Shown here: positions 12,850 to 24,650 of the stretch, in pieces | Layout of the letters: every line of letters starts with the position of its first letter | How positions within the stretch are numbered: position 1 is the first letter of the stretch | Assembly (NCBI GenBank): GCA_009617715.1 | Contig: VTFK01000168.1 | Coordinates: forward strand, 248,001-312,000 | Direction of reading: 5' to 3' | Length of the DNA: 64,000 nucleotides | From: Plectrocnemia conspersa | Taxonomy: Eukaryota > Arthropoda > Insecta > Trichoptera > Polycentropodidae | Notes under the pieces: model-generated | Databases searched by the model: none | Seen by the model: only the letters and a program-made list of their open reading frames with translations | Told to the model about the DNA's origin: nothing | Made by a program: the position numbers and the translations under genes

Positions 12850-13865
12850 GAATCTATGACGGCTCGTGAACCACGTGCGGCTCTTTGCATAGGTGTTTGT
12901 GGCTCTTCAGACACCAACTTCAATTCCACGCGAAAAAGGCAGCAAACATAAGGAATTGGAAGAAGACAGATGGTTACAACAATTACATATCGTAGTCGAC
13001 ATTACTTTACATCTTAATACTTTGAATATTTTGTTATGAGGGAAAGGAAACGTCGCATATATGTACATTATTGGAAGAGATAGAGTGCTTTGAAAATAAA
13101 CTACAAGTTCTCGTCGAATATACAGAAAAATGTGAATTACTTCACTTCAAGTATTTAAAACAGTATCGCGATGAAAAAAGCGCTTGTTTTGATGCGAGTT
13201 GTTTCGGCACAGTTTTAAGAAAAATTTAGAACAGTTTTAGTGAATGTTTTCAACAATTCACAGTAAATAAGGCTACACCAGCTTTCATCGTACGTCTTCT
13301 TAAAATAAATGTCAACAAGCTTAATTTGGTACCGCTCAACACAGATGCTGCTTCACTTCAGATGCGGTTAATAGATATGAAAAGCAAAGAACTGTGGAGC
13401 GAGAAATTCACAGATTTGACCAGCCGCTTGGAAGAGCTCGAAAGAGAGAAAGCCAATTTAATTTCTCAGCACAAGTAGACAGCAATGAAGCAACTGCCTA
13501 AAATAGAAACAATAATATTTGATACATGGAAGTTTGCCTGAAACATATGACGTGTTAAAAAAAATAAGGTTCTCACAATTTTTGGCTCTGTATATGTATA
13601 TGCGAACGAGCATTTTCTTCTATGAATCAAATAAAAAATAAGCTAAGAAGCAAATTAACAGACGATAATTTACAAGCGTGCTTAAAATTGAAAATATGTA
13701 GCTATTTGCCAGATATAGTAATAAGGTTTTCAAAAGCGATAGAAGGTCACTATTCTAACTAAATTTTAAATAAAATATCTTGAACTTATCACGTTTTTTA
13801 GCCCTAAAATACATATATATGTGTATATTTACTACATAATATGGCTCTCTGATACATTTATTATC
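12850..13865 (+). mobile_element. hAT transposon relic, GTF2IRD2/ZBED-like
   Basis: The left end resembles hAT termini (GGCTCGTGAACCACGTGCGG at about 12859). Decayed plus-strand coding includes DAASLQMRLIDMKSKELW (13344-13397), a LPETYDVLKKIRFSQFLAL segment (about 13528-13584) and the C-terminal block SMNQIKNKLRSKLTDDNLQA (from about 13620) ending in a natural-looking stop near 13763. These are typical of the GTF2IRD2/FAM200/ZBED5 type of hAT transposase, whose C-terminal dimerisation block has the same order. Stops and frameshifts throughout mark a dead copy. The right end near 13840-13865 (TGGCTCTCTGATAC) mirrors the left-end composition. Confidence 0.75.
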
Positions 13866-15332
13866 CAGTTTCCATGACAACTCTTCTCACTTGAAAGTGT
13901 ACTGACTTCTAGCATAGACATAGATTTTTAAAGTGAACGATATCGTACCTTATCGGCGTTGGAGCAATTTAGACAATTTTGACCAAAATTAAAGTTGGTG
14001 GGTGTTAGTAGGCAATGAAAAAATGCTGAAAAAGTCGGTGTTAAATATATTTACCAACAACATTTAGTTAAATAAATCTTTGTGATCGCCTTAACTCAAT
14101 AGTTGAAAGCTTTCATCTTAAATATAAGTAATGTTAGCTGTAAAGGGATTCATGTTAAAATCGATTTTATAATCTCTTAGACATGGATGTTAGATTTTTT
14201 AAATCAAAAATGATTCTTTACTACAAAACTAAATAAAATTTGAACGTAACTTATTTGTATATCAAAGTTAATGAAACTAATTTACAACTGTAACAACATG
14301 AGCGAAGACTGTTATATCTGTGTGTAAAACTATGATGATAACAAACGGAAGAACTTCTCATCGATTTGAAGATATTCATTCAATGAAGGTTCTCCATTGG
14401 TAATTTTGAACCATTCTCGAGTTGACGTATCATAAATGTAATTATAAGTGGTATAAATTAAATATTAACACCTAAATTTATTTTGCATTCTAAAAAAGAG
14501 ATATTTTTTGTCTGAGTATTCGATATAAAAAACATATAATAAAACTTTTATACTCTTAAAACTCTTTTTTTTTCCTTACTTTTTGTTTACTGTATTCTAT
14601 GAAGCTTTGTGCATTTGTTTTATTTTTTTCAGGTATAAGTGTTTTGTTTGATATTCTTGTTTGAATGTGAACTTATTTCTCTGTATTGCTGGGAATATTT
14701 ATCTTGATTTAATTATTTATGTAAAAAAAAATATAGCAGGTAGAGTTAATATGCAAATTTTTATGGTAAATATAAGCTGATCAATTATGTCTAACGATTA
14801 ATAATGTAAGTATTAGAAAATACCTGTTATTGGTTAAGTAAAACAAACTTTAAAAAGCATAGAAATTTCAATAATTTATTAAAAAATATAAAATACAAAA
14901 GGTGAGATAAAATATTTATTTTTAATAGTTGTCCAATTTTCAAGTTGGTTTAATAAAATGTAAAATAATATAAATCCATTTTTTTCATTGCAGATTACAT
15001 GGAAGACATTAATTAACTTATTTAAAGAAGAAAATTAATTGACATTTGCCGCTTTGAAGTTAATCGGAATCATCAATGAAAAAAAAATAGGTAAAATGGA
15101 AGAAAGTTATGATTATTTAATCATTTTATCGCAAATTCTAATAAAAATGAATACAAATAAATAATCAATTTTTTTGATTTCCTTAAGAAAAATACAATAT
15201 GTAAAAATAGCATTAATAAATATGTTCCTTAAAAAGTCCAGTTAATACCAATGTAACTTCAAATGTCAAAGTTAATAATTGGTGTTAGAACACATTGAAA
15301 AAAATCAATTTTACTAATAATTTGTCCGCACT
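13866..15332. other. AT-rich spacer downstream of MED31
   Basis: Non-coding. It lies 3' of minus-strand MED31, so its right part probably includes that gene's 3' UTR. Plus-strand TTTATT strings around 14875-14925 could be its polyadenylation signals. Confidence 0.45.
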
Positions 15333-15968
15333 TTACGGAACTTTCTGGCTTATCGATGCACTATTTGATCCTAAGCCGTTGTTTTGCGTCACTTGTGTGT
15401 TATTATTTGGTAAACTAATTGCGTTGATTGGATTAGAATTGTTATTCAAGTTGTTAGGGGTGGAATTGATGGGGGCGGCGGGCTGCGTAGCGTTCTCCGG
15501 ATTCATCTGAATGGTTCCATTGTTCATGGTGAACATTCGGTTCCGCCTGCGCGTGTAATGCTGCCAAAGCAGAATAGCTTGATCGTCGATGAATTTACAG
15601 CACTGCGCATTCACCGCTTCTCTGCGGAAGTGCTCGAACTGCAGGAGGTCCAAGAAGTATAAACACATCGGGTACTTGAGATAGCGAGCATACTCAGGCT
15701 CTTTCCAATACAGCAAGTATTTGAGGTAGTTGACGAACGTCGAATCTTTAAAATAACCTCTCTGGGCGAGAACTGAAACGATCGCACGAAAAACGAGATT
15801 AGGTCGCGCATACGGTCGATTACTATGATTTACTTGCTAAAATTCAATAATACGTTATATATACTCACAATGAATGTAATTCGGATTGGCTAAACATTGA
15901 ACGAATTCTAATTCCACTTGAAAACGAAGTCTATTCTGGTCTTCGGTTTCTACACACACTGGCGACAT
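15333..15968 (-). CDS. MED31: Mediator complex subunit 31
   Basis: MED31 (Soh1) is a small conserved subunit of the Mediator middle module and supports RNA polymerase II pre-initiation complex assembly in the nucleus. Two exons are seen: 15968-15869 and 15772-15333, with a 96-bp intron (donor GTGAGT, acceptor TTTCAG). They join in phase to give 179 residues. The diagnostic core is nearly complete: RLRFQVELEFVQCLANPNYI, then HFLAQRGYFKDSTFVNYLKY, YWKEPEYARYLKYPMCLYFL and QCCKFIDDQAILLWQHYTRR. After the core comes an Asn/Ser-rich tail (NNLNNNSNPINAISLPNNN), comparable to the variable tails of insect MED31. I chose ATG 15968; an alternative is ATG 16060 in a separate exon (16060-16045) spliced to 15958 (181 residues). 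Divergent from SNAP29, about 2 kb away. Confidence 0.93.
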
Positions 15969-17890
15969 TTTTTCAATACATAATTATTTATTAATTTGAT
16001 TTGTAATAAATATGTAACGTTTAATTACGATAATTACAATTTACCTTTGGAATTCATCATCTTGACAACTCCACGCAATGAATTGTTTTTAAAACGTTGG
16101 ACATAACAAGCTAAATATTCACCATAATCTGGAGGACGTTAAATTTATAAATTTTTATATTTATATGTATTTATATTTACAACAATATTCTCATTTAAAT
16201 AAATAAGAAGTTAGCATCAAAAAATAATAATTTAATTAATTTTTTACAATAAATTAAAACAAAAATAAAAAGGACATATATAATGATAGGTTTATATAAA
16301 ATATTTTATTATTTGAATTAGATTCTCAGAATAAAAGTTACTTATAAAATACATTTTCATGAGTTCCTTAAAGCGGGTCAAGATATCATTTTATAAATAG
16401 GTACTTGTTAAGAATAATGGTGCCACGCTCAGAAACCAATGGTTATGAATATTAGTTTTGCTTTCGGCCCTAATGTATGCGAAAGTAGCCAGCAACGTTT
16501 TGCTACATAGATATTAAGATTTAAAACTTTGTTTTATATCGCCGTGCGCATGATTTAAATGAATTATACGAAATAATTTAGATTTAAAAGCTTTGAATAT
16601 GTAATAATTTATTCATTATTTAGTCAGTTATTATTTACGTAAACGCAATACTTTAACGTAAGAACATCAGTAACCTGTGAAATGCGGTTAGGCATACGTA
16701 TCGAGTATTCTCGTTGCAAGGGTCAGTAATATGTGCTCCCCCAGACTTATTGCATTTCTTTGGCGCGTGTGTCTTACTACGAGAGCCAGGTCGTCGATAT
16801 GGTGCATTTGTACACAATTCCATAATTTTATTGCTGTAATACCGATTACTATTAAACGTTTTCATACTTATTTATGGTATTTGCCTTGCAAATAATAATA
16901 AAGTTTAAGAAATATTTTTCTTGTTATTCTTAACACGTTTTATAGTTTAATAAATAAATACTATGGTGTTTTATGGCAATATTGTATAATGCGACTTGGT
17001 ATGAGCTCTGGGATCAGCTGTTGGTGGTCCTATTTTATAAGACAAGCGCAACGCTTATCTTGGGGTCAGTTTATTCTGGCGCAGTTCTGTGTTTGTACGT
17101 ATAAGCGTACACCGCAGGCCTCGCTTTTTTTTAAAGCATACGACAAAAGCAGTCAAAGCGAACATATCATCATTGTTTAAACTCGACATTTTCTGCATAC
17201 AAATTGCCGTTGGTCAAGCAAACTTGTGCCGTGTGGTGGCGACAGGTATTTGTGCATACCTATACAACAAGATTGATCATGCTTGGTTGACAAGTTTGCA
17301 GTTACGCGTGTGCCGACCTTTAATGAATTTATAACATTGAATGGAAATGAATATGAAAACATTTTATGGTTATCAAATTTGACAGTTTCGAAACGTTTAT
17401 TTGCTATTTAAACCCGAACCTTACCTAATTGAATATAATACTGGTATAATGATTTATTTGTTTAGATTAGGTTTGGGTTTCAACAGCACGAGAAACGCAG
17501 CTGGGAAGTAACAACTGGTAGTTTTTGAACGTGACGTCATGCTAACTAACACGTACCGTCTTTTAAACTTTAGACCTTTATTTATTTTTATCACTCCATA
17601 TTTATAATAAATATTTAATACGATACACGTGTATTAATGACAATTACTTATTATTAAGAAACACGTGTAATTAACTAATTATATTATATGTAATTTAATT
17701 AATTTGTAACATGTGTACAACAATAATAAGCAGTTAACTTGTTGGTTCCAAAAAACTATTTTAAAATAAAAAATATAGCTTAATAATGGAAATTTAGCGT
17801 TGATCTATATATATTTTTTAAATTGTATGGTCACTTTTTTCGTTTTTATGATCTGATGACTAATAGTTCCTCGTCTGACGTTAGAGTTTC
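15969..17890. other. Divergent intergenic region between MED31 and SNAP29
   Basis: It should contain both promoters. Next to MED31 there is an open minus-strand stretch (16133-16045) preceded by an AG acceptor that reads in frame into the alternative MED31 exon (see findings). Open frames at 16653-16865 (minus) and 16989-17334 (plus, several frames) have mixed composition without a known domain. At about 17375-17430 lies a copy of a dispersed repeat (TTTGACAGTTTCGAAACG...) also found near 35.6 and 38.5 kb. Confidence 0.45.
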
Positions 17891-17893
17891 GTA

Positions 17894-17899
17894 TCAGTC
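17894..17899 (+). promoter_or_regulatory. Candidate SNAP29 initiator (TCAGTC)
   Basis: TCAGTC matches the arthropod initiator consensus TCAKTY and sits at the start of a GC-richer stretch that leads, without introns, into the SNAP29 start codon about 170 bp downstream. No TATA box is evident at -30. Weak evidence from a short motif. Confidence 0.3.
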
Positions 17900-18067
17900 T
17901 CGCGCGTCGCTTTATCGACTTTTGTCAGGGTTCTCGCTTATTATCCTTAAATTTCGTTGTTATTTTGTAATCGATAAGTAATTAAAGTGCCTAGCGACAG
18001 TCACACGCCTCTTACGACTAGCGAGTGTGATATTTAAGACATTTATTGACCCTATTAACCCAGAACA

Positions 18068-18850
18068 ATGTCAGGTCACAGATATTTGGGATCGGGAGGC
18101 CTCTTCGACGACGACGACGTCGATGACGAAACTTTTCTGAGAAACGCCCGGCCGAGGCCGCCTCCTGGTGGCTCGGACCCTAGAAATGAAACATTAGCAG
18201 CCCTGGAAATTGAAAGACAGAGCCTCCTCGAAAGAAAAAATATTATCGAACAAAGGGTATTGGACTCGTCTTCGCGCAGCATAGGAATCTTGCGCGACTC
18301 TGAGAAAATTGGCGTAGCTACCGCCGGAGAGCTTCTTCGGCAGAGAGAGCAACTGGAAAACTCGAGTAAAAGGCTGGACGAGATAAACGCCAATCTCAGA
18401 TTTAGCCAGAAGCATATTAACGGAATCAAGTCAGTGTTCGGTAGTCTTAAAAATTATATATCCGGCAAGAGCGATAGTTCTCCAAAGGTACCGTCCACTT
18501 CCACTGATAATAGATCATTTTCGAGTCCGATGTCTCAAGTTACCGAAGAACACTCGCAGAACCTTTACAATGAACACCCTTCGACTCGGTTGCGAGGTTT
18601 GGACGGTGGCTCTCAAGGACAAGGATATTCTAGCGAAGCGTCTGGTAGTAAAAAGATGAACGAACTGCTCGAAGCCAACTTGGACGAGATGGTCAATTCC
18701 ATAACGCGCCTCAAAGGCTTGGCGATCGATTTGGGAGAAGAAATTGGGACACAGAACGATCTGATTGAAGATATTTCTGATAAGGCCGAAGTAGCCGAAA
18801 TAACCATTGGTAAACAAAACAAGCAGATGAATAAAATATTGGGAAAATAA
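18068..18850 (+). CDS. Snap29: SNAP29, Qbc-SNARE
   Basis: Synaptosomal-associated protein 29 is a Qbc-SNARE that pairs with syntaxins and R-SNAREs in endosomal, autophagosome-lysosome and other fusion steps. A single exon encodes 260 residues, the usual family size. An acidic N-terminus (DDDDVDDETF) precedes the Qb SNARE motif (about 42-110; LLRQREQLENSSKRLDEINA, zero-layer Gln in REQLE). A Ser/Thr-rich linker follows, then the Qc motif (about 195-257; EIGTQNDLIEDISDKAEVAE, zero-layer Gln in TQND). There is no cysteine anywhere in the protein, so it lacks the palmitoylation cluster of SNAP25, as expected for SNAP29. I see no NPF motif near the N-terminus. Start ATG 18068 follows CAGAACA and gives the full N-terminus. 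Intronless, with normal coding composition and no sign of retroposition such as a poly(A) tail. Confidence 0.95.
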   Translation: MSGHRYLGSGGLFDDDDVDDETFLRNARPRPPPGGSDPRNETLAALEIERQSLLERKNIIEQRVLDSSSRSIGILRDSEKIGVATAGELLRQREQLENSSKRLDEINANLRFSQKHINGIKSVFGSLKNYISGKSDSSPKVPSTSTDNRSFSSPMSQVTEEHSQNLYNEHPSTRLRGLDGGSQGQGYSSEASGSKKMNELLEANLDEMVNSITRLKGLAIDLGEEIGTQNDLIEDISDKAEVAEITIGKQNKQMNKILGK

Positions 18851-20213
18851 TGTTTATATAAAATCATAATTACCTTATTTAGCTATATTTCATTCCATCA
18901 TTTTTGATATTATTGTTACTCGTATACATACTATGTATCTCTATTATAAAATTAAAATGTTATGTTTATAAGGAGCATATTACCAAATTTGTAATCGAGT
19001 AAAAGTCGCTAATTATAATCATATTTTAGAATCTCAGTTCCAGATCACTTAAAAACGGCTAATTGGCGCCTCTCCAATGTTTATATGTTTATGTTAAATA
19101 TTTAATTTGATAATCATACCTAATCTAGAGCATATCATATGATAATATTATCAATAAAATTACTTCATAGTCATTAAAACATTGCCTTTGTCAAATTAGA
19201 ATATTGTTTTCTTTGTTGTTGCCAGTCTTGGATTAATTTTTGCGTAGAAGTCAATTTAGATTATCACTGCATGTTTGAAATATTGTAAACGTTTGCTTTC
19301 ACAAAGGGGTTAAATGCATTTATTCTCTGTTAAAAGTTGAAAAGTTAGATTTTATCAGGTGTGTTTTTAAAGAAAAAAATCATAGTCGAAAGAAGAGATA
19401 CTTTGTATCTATAAGATTGAGATTGAAATTATATCACTTTTCTCCATGGCTCTATTATTATTTTTATATAAATACATGTTAAATAATAATAAGCTTTCGA
19501 ACGTCATTATATTTTGCCATATTGCTATTTTATTACGTGTATTTCTTTTGTTTAGTTAGTTGAATTTAATTAATAACTTGTATATTACACAACGGTGTAG
19601 TTAAGGTAATATATCAAACGTTTAGTTTATTTATTATCCATTTGTTAAAAAAGTTCAAACATAATATTAATGGTCAATTAAGCAATATTAATAAAGTTAC
19701 CTAATTTATAAAGCATATACACATGTTCTATGGCAAATTGTACCAATTTAAATAAAAATTCTAAACGACTGACAAACAAGTATAATTGTTTGTATTATAT
19801 TTCAGATAATTATAAAACGAATGTATATAATGTTTAATAAATCTTTTATATTATATGAAACTTGTTTTTATTTCATATTTTAAATTTAATGATTTCAATA
19901 CTAATAATTTATTGGGTTTATAAATGATTTTTCCATTAAATGAAAATGTATTACCAACGATAGATTTGCGGTTGATTAAATAAATGGTTAACCAGCTTCT
20001 GAAATTAAAAATGTATTGATATCTACAGGAAGTCGAGTGCTCTATCTTTTCACTGGTGATTGTATTTTTCATCACTGGATTCAGTCGGATGGAGTCATGC
20101 GTTGAATTGGTCTATCAAGATTGAGTGTTGATGCACAAATCCTGGGGTTTGTAATTCACCCACTAAGTTCTGGAACCATCGGATGATTTTCATCTTAACG
20201 ATTCACGCGTAAG
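18851..20213. other. SNAP29 3' flank and AT-rich spacer
   Basis: The 3' UTR of SNAP29 should be here; an AATAAA at 19153-19158 is a possible polyadenylation signal. An open minus-strand frame at 19851-20075 has no recognisable domain. Nothing else is seen. Confidence 0.4.
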
Positions 20214-20247
20214 AACGTTGTGTTGAAATCAACGTTGTGTTGAAATC
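20214..20247. repeat. Perfect 17-bp tandem duplication
   Basis: AACGTTGTGTTGAAATC occurs twice in direct tandem, four bases before the hAT terminal motif at 20252. Such a duplication may be a footprint or slippage event at an insertion edge. Confidence 0.9.
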
Positions 20248-20251
20248 AAAG

Positions 20252-20705
20252 CAGTGGCGGCTTGTGAAAATTCGTATTGGAGGGGCTGTAGCAATAAAAA
20301 TGAAATTACTAAGCATGTATTGAAAAATAACGATTAAGAAAAATTCAAAGGTGTATATTTAATTTGTTACACAATTTAAAATACATACAAAATAAAAAAT
20401 ATTATACATTAACAACAAAGTTACAAAAAAAAATATACATTTTGAAATCAAAAAGAATTCTATATAATAATATTAAATATTTATCTATGATATAAATCCA
20501 TTCTTCGTTATTTTTGTCTTAAAAATTGATTTATTACATCATTAAGATCCAAAATATTTGTAATCATGTGTTTTTCGATACTTAACATAGCTAAAGCAGA
20601 AAATAGATTTTGTCCCATAGAATTTCTCAAAAATGTTTTTATTCTATTGAAAGCTGAAAAACATCTTTATGGTTCAACCGTCGTCATAGGTGTTATAAAT
20701 ATTTG
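20252..20705 (-). mobile_element. hAT relic, C-terminal dimerisation block (ZMYM1-like)
   Basis: The right end of a minus-strand hAT-type element. Its terminus at 20252 reads CAGTGGCGGCTTGTG, a common hAT terminal inverted repeat start. Minus-strand translation of about 20520-20690 gives RIKTFLRNSMGQNLFSALAM followed by LSIEKHMITNILDLNDVINQ, the C-terminal hAT-dimerisation region found in ZMYM1/TTF-type proteins. Stops interrupt it. The rest of the element is not recognisable beyond about 20705, where a DDE transposon copy begins. Dead copy. Confidence 0.7.
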
Positions 20706-20829
20706 TTAGAATTTGTATACTTCTGTAAAAGTATTACAAATACTATTATACATTTTGGTATGCCATGATATTTTTTTAATTTCGGCCGTGCATATAATAG
20801 ATTTAGTTATGTTTATAAACTCTCTTTTT

Positions 20830-21135
20830 CTAATATAGGATCTAATATAAGATGATGCGATTTAACGCCATTGATTTTTTGTGAGGTTACGCTAAGATCG
20901 CGTCTATGCCGACAAACCCGAAACGTTTGAGCACCTAAAAACCAACATCCGCCGAAATACCGCCCGAAATGTACGATAACGGCATCGAAAATAACATTGA
21001 AATGATTGACTGCTGTAAAATGTCCAAAGGCGACGATTTCATTGATATAATTTTTCATAATTAATGAAATACAGCAAATGTTAGATTAATAAAAAAAAAA
21101 AATCGAAAATATCTTTAACTTTATGTTTTTATTTT
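20830..21135 (+). mobile_element. mariner-like DDE transposon, 3' fragment (copy 3)
   Basis: The DNA is nearly identical in order to the 3' thirds of the copies at about 30.45-30.69 and 46.98-47.15 kb. Plus-strand translation with frame slips gives RVYADKPETFEHLKTNIR, then an IPPEMY-like segment and a terminal ISLI/IIFHN-type end, the C-terminus of a DDE_3/IS630-mariner superfamily transposase. The catalytic region is absent. It appears to abut or interrupt the hAT relic to its left. Confidence 0.75.
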
Positions 21136-23311
21136 TAATTTGGAAACTATTTGGATTATCTATTATAAAACAGGTATACGGGCAGTCAAAGAATATTTTC
21201 ATTGGAACTACCATTCCATCAAGAACATCAAAGAGCTCTTCAACTTGGTCTTGCTGAGTTTAAACATTGCCGTGTTGCCGCAGCCAGTGTATTCATCAGA
21301 TATAATGTTTCGCAGATTAATAGGATATTGAAAGGAAAACATTTTGAGACCATAAAATAAATAAATAATGTCAATAAAATTGTAGAAAAAATATACTTGT
21401 CATAGCTCATAGTCCAGAATAAAGTGTGGGTATCTGCTTTTGCAATAAGAATTATTGGTAATTGCAATTCTTAAGAATTTGAAAATGGGCTTATTCCAAT
21501 CGGGAATTTTCATTGAAAAAATATCTTATTTTCGATATGAATTTCAACAACAAGTTTTTTACAACAAGGAAAGTTTTATAAACTGATTATAGTTTTCACA
21601 AACTGCCTTAGGTAAAAAGTAAATTATTTTGAATAAATTTTCTAAACAAATTTGTCAAATATGCTGTGTTATATGTAAATCCTAATAAACTATCTTTGTT
21701 TGCAAAAAACCTTACAACTGAGTTGAAGAGATTATAAAATCGATTTAAAAATACACTCCTTGACAGTCAATGTAGTTTTGTGTAACCTTCAACGTTTTAA
21801 ATGCGAATATATAACAATTTACCGCCGAGAGCATGGCTTCTGATTTTGTTAACTGCTGTAATTACAAATTGTAATGAGCAAGCATTTAAGGTTTTTTGCA
21901 ACTGAATGTTGTCGATCGCACAACGCACAACGAGTACATTTGACACCGACTTTTTTTAACTTTTTATTATTGCTCACGTTTGTTCCTCAGCGCCCCTCTC
22001 TTTACTATGACAAGCTATAATTCAATATTAGTCAGTACTTACTAAACAGCGTCGCTAGCGAATAATGTTTTAGCTAATCTAGACAAATCTATAGAGAGAT
22101 TAAATCTGCATAAGGAAACTATGTATGTATATAAAACAATTATTTTTAACTTATATTATTTGGTGTTAACAATAAGCTTTTAATTATGAGTTACTATAAA
22201 AACTCACTTTATTAACCCTTATCATACTTTTTTATGTATGTGTATCAAGATAGCTGTTAAATATTGATATGATGACAAAATTATTGTTGAACGTGCTTCA
22301 CATCCTTCATTGTTTATATACTTTTGAGAACATTTCATTATATTTATTATGTTTTCAAACGAACTTTAACCAACAACATAAAACTGTTAAAGCTTGAAAT
22401 TGCAAACATTTATTTTATTTATATCTCGCATATATTATTTATCTAGTAATGAGTATATCTTACCTATGTTTAATTATCTTACACTTGCTATAATATATTC
22501 ATGGTCACCGTTTGTCTCGCCGGACCGAGCAGAACCTGCTGCTATTGCGACCTTTTCGAATGCAACACCCAAGGTGAGATTATTACCTTTTTTTTAATAA
22601 AACTAATCTGACCTGAGTGCGATCGGTTTTGCGACTGTCGCACAGCAACAAAGCTTGCGTGTTTGTCATTGCTCGACAGATTCTAATTATCTCTTGTCTG
22701 TCCTCCGAATCGGACACACACAGATAATGTGGTAGAATTAACTTCTTTTGTGTATAGTATTATTTTTGTAAGGTAAAACAATCGCAAAAGTAGGCAAGAG
22801 GTTTTTCTCTCAATCGCGTGAACGTTGAAAATAAAATTATACTTTACTTCTAGTTGGAATTTCAAGAAAATTCCTTTTAACATGCTCAGATTTGAAGTCA
22901 TACATTTACTATGATACATATGGATTAGTCATTTATTTAGTTTAGAGCTGTCTTCAAAAAAATAGTTATTGTGACTTTGAAATTTAGATATTGTAAATTA
23001 TTTTTAATACGTTTTAATAAATAATTGTGTATTATAAGTCCAAAATTTTTATTCAACAAACCGTATTACGAAACCAAAAAGATCTATCTTGAATTCTAGA
23101 GCCAATAAAAACATATTTTAAGTCTTCTTTGACTAATATTTATAATAATTTATATTATAGATAATCTTGTGATACATTGTAAATTGTTTTGTGTGATTAA
23201 ATATAGACATAATAAACCTTGAACGTCCCTGAAACTTGTACTGCTGATTCGCTCACGTGTGAACAGCACTGATTTTATATTTAATATAAAACAAATAAAG
23301 CAATAGACTGT
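21136..23311. other. Intergenic DNA, repeat-like pieces
   Basis: No gene recognised. Frames at 21140-21331 (plus) and 21240-21467 (minus) may belong to the hAT relic on the left but show no certain motif. At 22509-22578 a short GC-richer segment ends in an AAG|GTGAGA donor-like site. This could be an orphan exon or chance. Confidence 0.4.
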
Positions 23312-23468
23312 ATTATATAAGTCAGTGACGTATTTGAAATATTTAGGTTTGAATCTCGTATGAACTCTTCAATTTCTATCTCTTATATATTCATAATTTC
23401 GATTGACCAACATAAATTAGGTTTTTCTAGATTTTCCCAATCTCACGGATAGATTTTAACATGAATAA
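23312..23468 (+). mobile_element. tRNA-derived SINE, copy B
   Basis: The plus-strand tRNA-like head contains ATAAGTCAGTGACGTA (A-box region) and GGTTTGAATCTCG (B-box), followed by the family body with a tail ATTTTCCCAATCTCACGGAT, the complement of copy A's terminal sequence. Order and spacing match copies A and C. Confidence 0.6.
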
Positions 23469-23879
23469 ATAAAATAAAACCAAGTTAGGTCGTTGATAGT
23501 GATATTCATTGATTGAAATCTGTAATAATAGTTTATAATTAATAAACTAGATTTTACTGATTTACATACACTCATTACTGAATAGTTGGTAATTAGTTTA
23601 ACCCAGGACCAGTCCGAAAGGTAGGCTGCATAATCAAAATCACAAAGACGTAAAATTCTTTCAAAATTTTTTAAACAATGTTGCTAAAAAGAATCTAAAA
23701 TTGCTTGGTAAGCGATTATGCAACATCATGCACACGATCAGAGACCACTAAAAATTAGAAAACACTCCTAGCCTAACCTAACCTAATTAAATAGTGAGAC
23801 ACCTGATTTATTAATTATAAACTATTATTATAGCTTAAAATCAATATATGTCACTATGCGGGACATTTTTTATTTCAAT
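23469..23879. other. AT-rich spacer between SINE copies
   Basis: No coding sequence. The block 23590-23800, ending CCTAACCTAACCTAATTAAA, has a short TAACC repeat but no clear identity. Confidence 0.4.
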
Positions 23880-24062
23880 TATTCATTACGATATTCATCC
23901 GTGATATTTGCAAAATCTAAGAAAACTAATCTGTGATTATCGATCGGAATATTAATTATTTAATAATTACTAATTTTGATCAACCAGGCATTATAGAAAT
24001 GAAAAACACTACGGTTTTAGGTATTAGTCACTTGTGCCGTTTATAAAGTAGTAAAACATCAT
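23880..24062 (-). mobile_element. tRNA-derived SINE, copy C
   Basis: The tail-to-head order matches copy A on the same strand: ATATTCATCCGTGATAT, AACTAATCTGTGATTATCGA, then GGTATTAGTCAC at the tRNA-like end. The B-box region is more degraded than in A or B. Confidence 0.55.
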
Positions 24063-24455
24063 TAATTTATTTATCCTTATTGAAGCTTATTTGCATTCAG
24101 GTTTACTTGTTGCACAATGACCTTTTACTAATAAATTATTGATAGAAACATATTTAGTATTTACAACTATTTACTCTTATTTATTTTTAATATATTAATA
24201 ATGAATTTTTATATATCGCATAACTTATAAATAGTCCACATAAATTAAAAATTGATGTACTAAAATGTACTAAATTAAAATTAAATACATAAATAAAACA
24301 TTAAACTAAAAACGCACTAAATTAAAATTATATTCACGAAGGTTTGTAATTAAAATTAATTTATTTCCGTGAATAAAACAACTTAATATTATACAATCTA
24401 TCCAAGCGTTAAATTGAACGGTTTACTATAATTATTAGTTATTAACTAATTGTAC

Positions 24456-24650
24456 ATGATTATGATTCATAGTCACAAGCGCAATATTTACAAACAGATA
24501 TTGAGTGCAATAATCAGCGGTTTCATTTTTTGTTTGGCCATAATCGCTTTTATTGCGACAATATTTTATCTTCTCCCTCTTTTGACAGGGACCAATTATT
24601 ATAAAAACTTTGCTGAATACAAACATTTAAAAACAGTAAATATAATGTAG
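24456..24650 (+). CDS. Hypothetical small single-pass membrane protein or first exon
   Basis: An open frame of 64 residues beginning MIMIHSHKRNIYK. A basic N-terminus is followed by a long hydrophobic segment (about residues 16-42: ISGFIFCLAIIAFIATIFYL and on) and a polar C-terminus ending in TAG. The TAG is immediately followed by GTAACG, a donor-like site. The positive-inside pattern suggests a type II membrane segment. I recognise no family. AT-rich DNA readily gives Ile/Phe-rich frames, so this may be chance. If real it could be the leader exon of an ectoenzyme or a stand-alone small protein. Confidence 0.25.
   Translation: MIMIHSHKRNIYKQILSAIISGFIFCLAIIAFIATIFYLLPLLTGTNYYKNFAEYKHLKTVNIM

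Noticed and set aside
18076..18867. Several minus-strand frames of 73-117 codons
   Set aside because: Antisense to SNAP29; no independent evidence.
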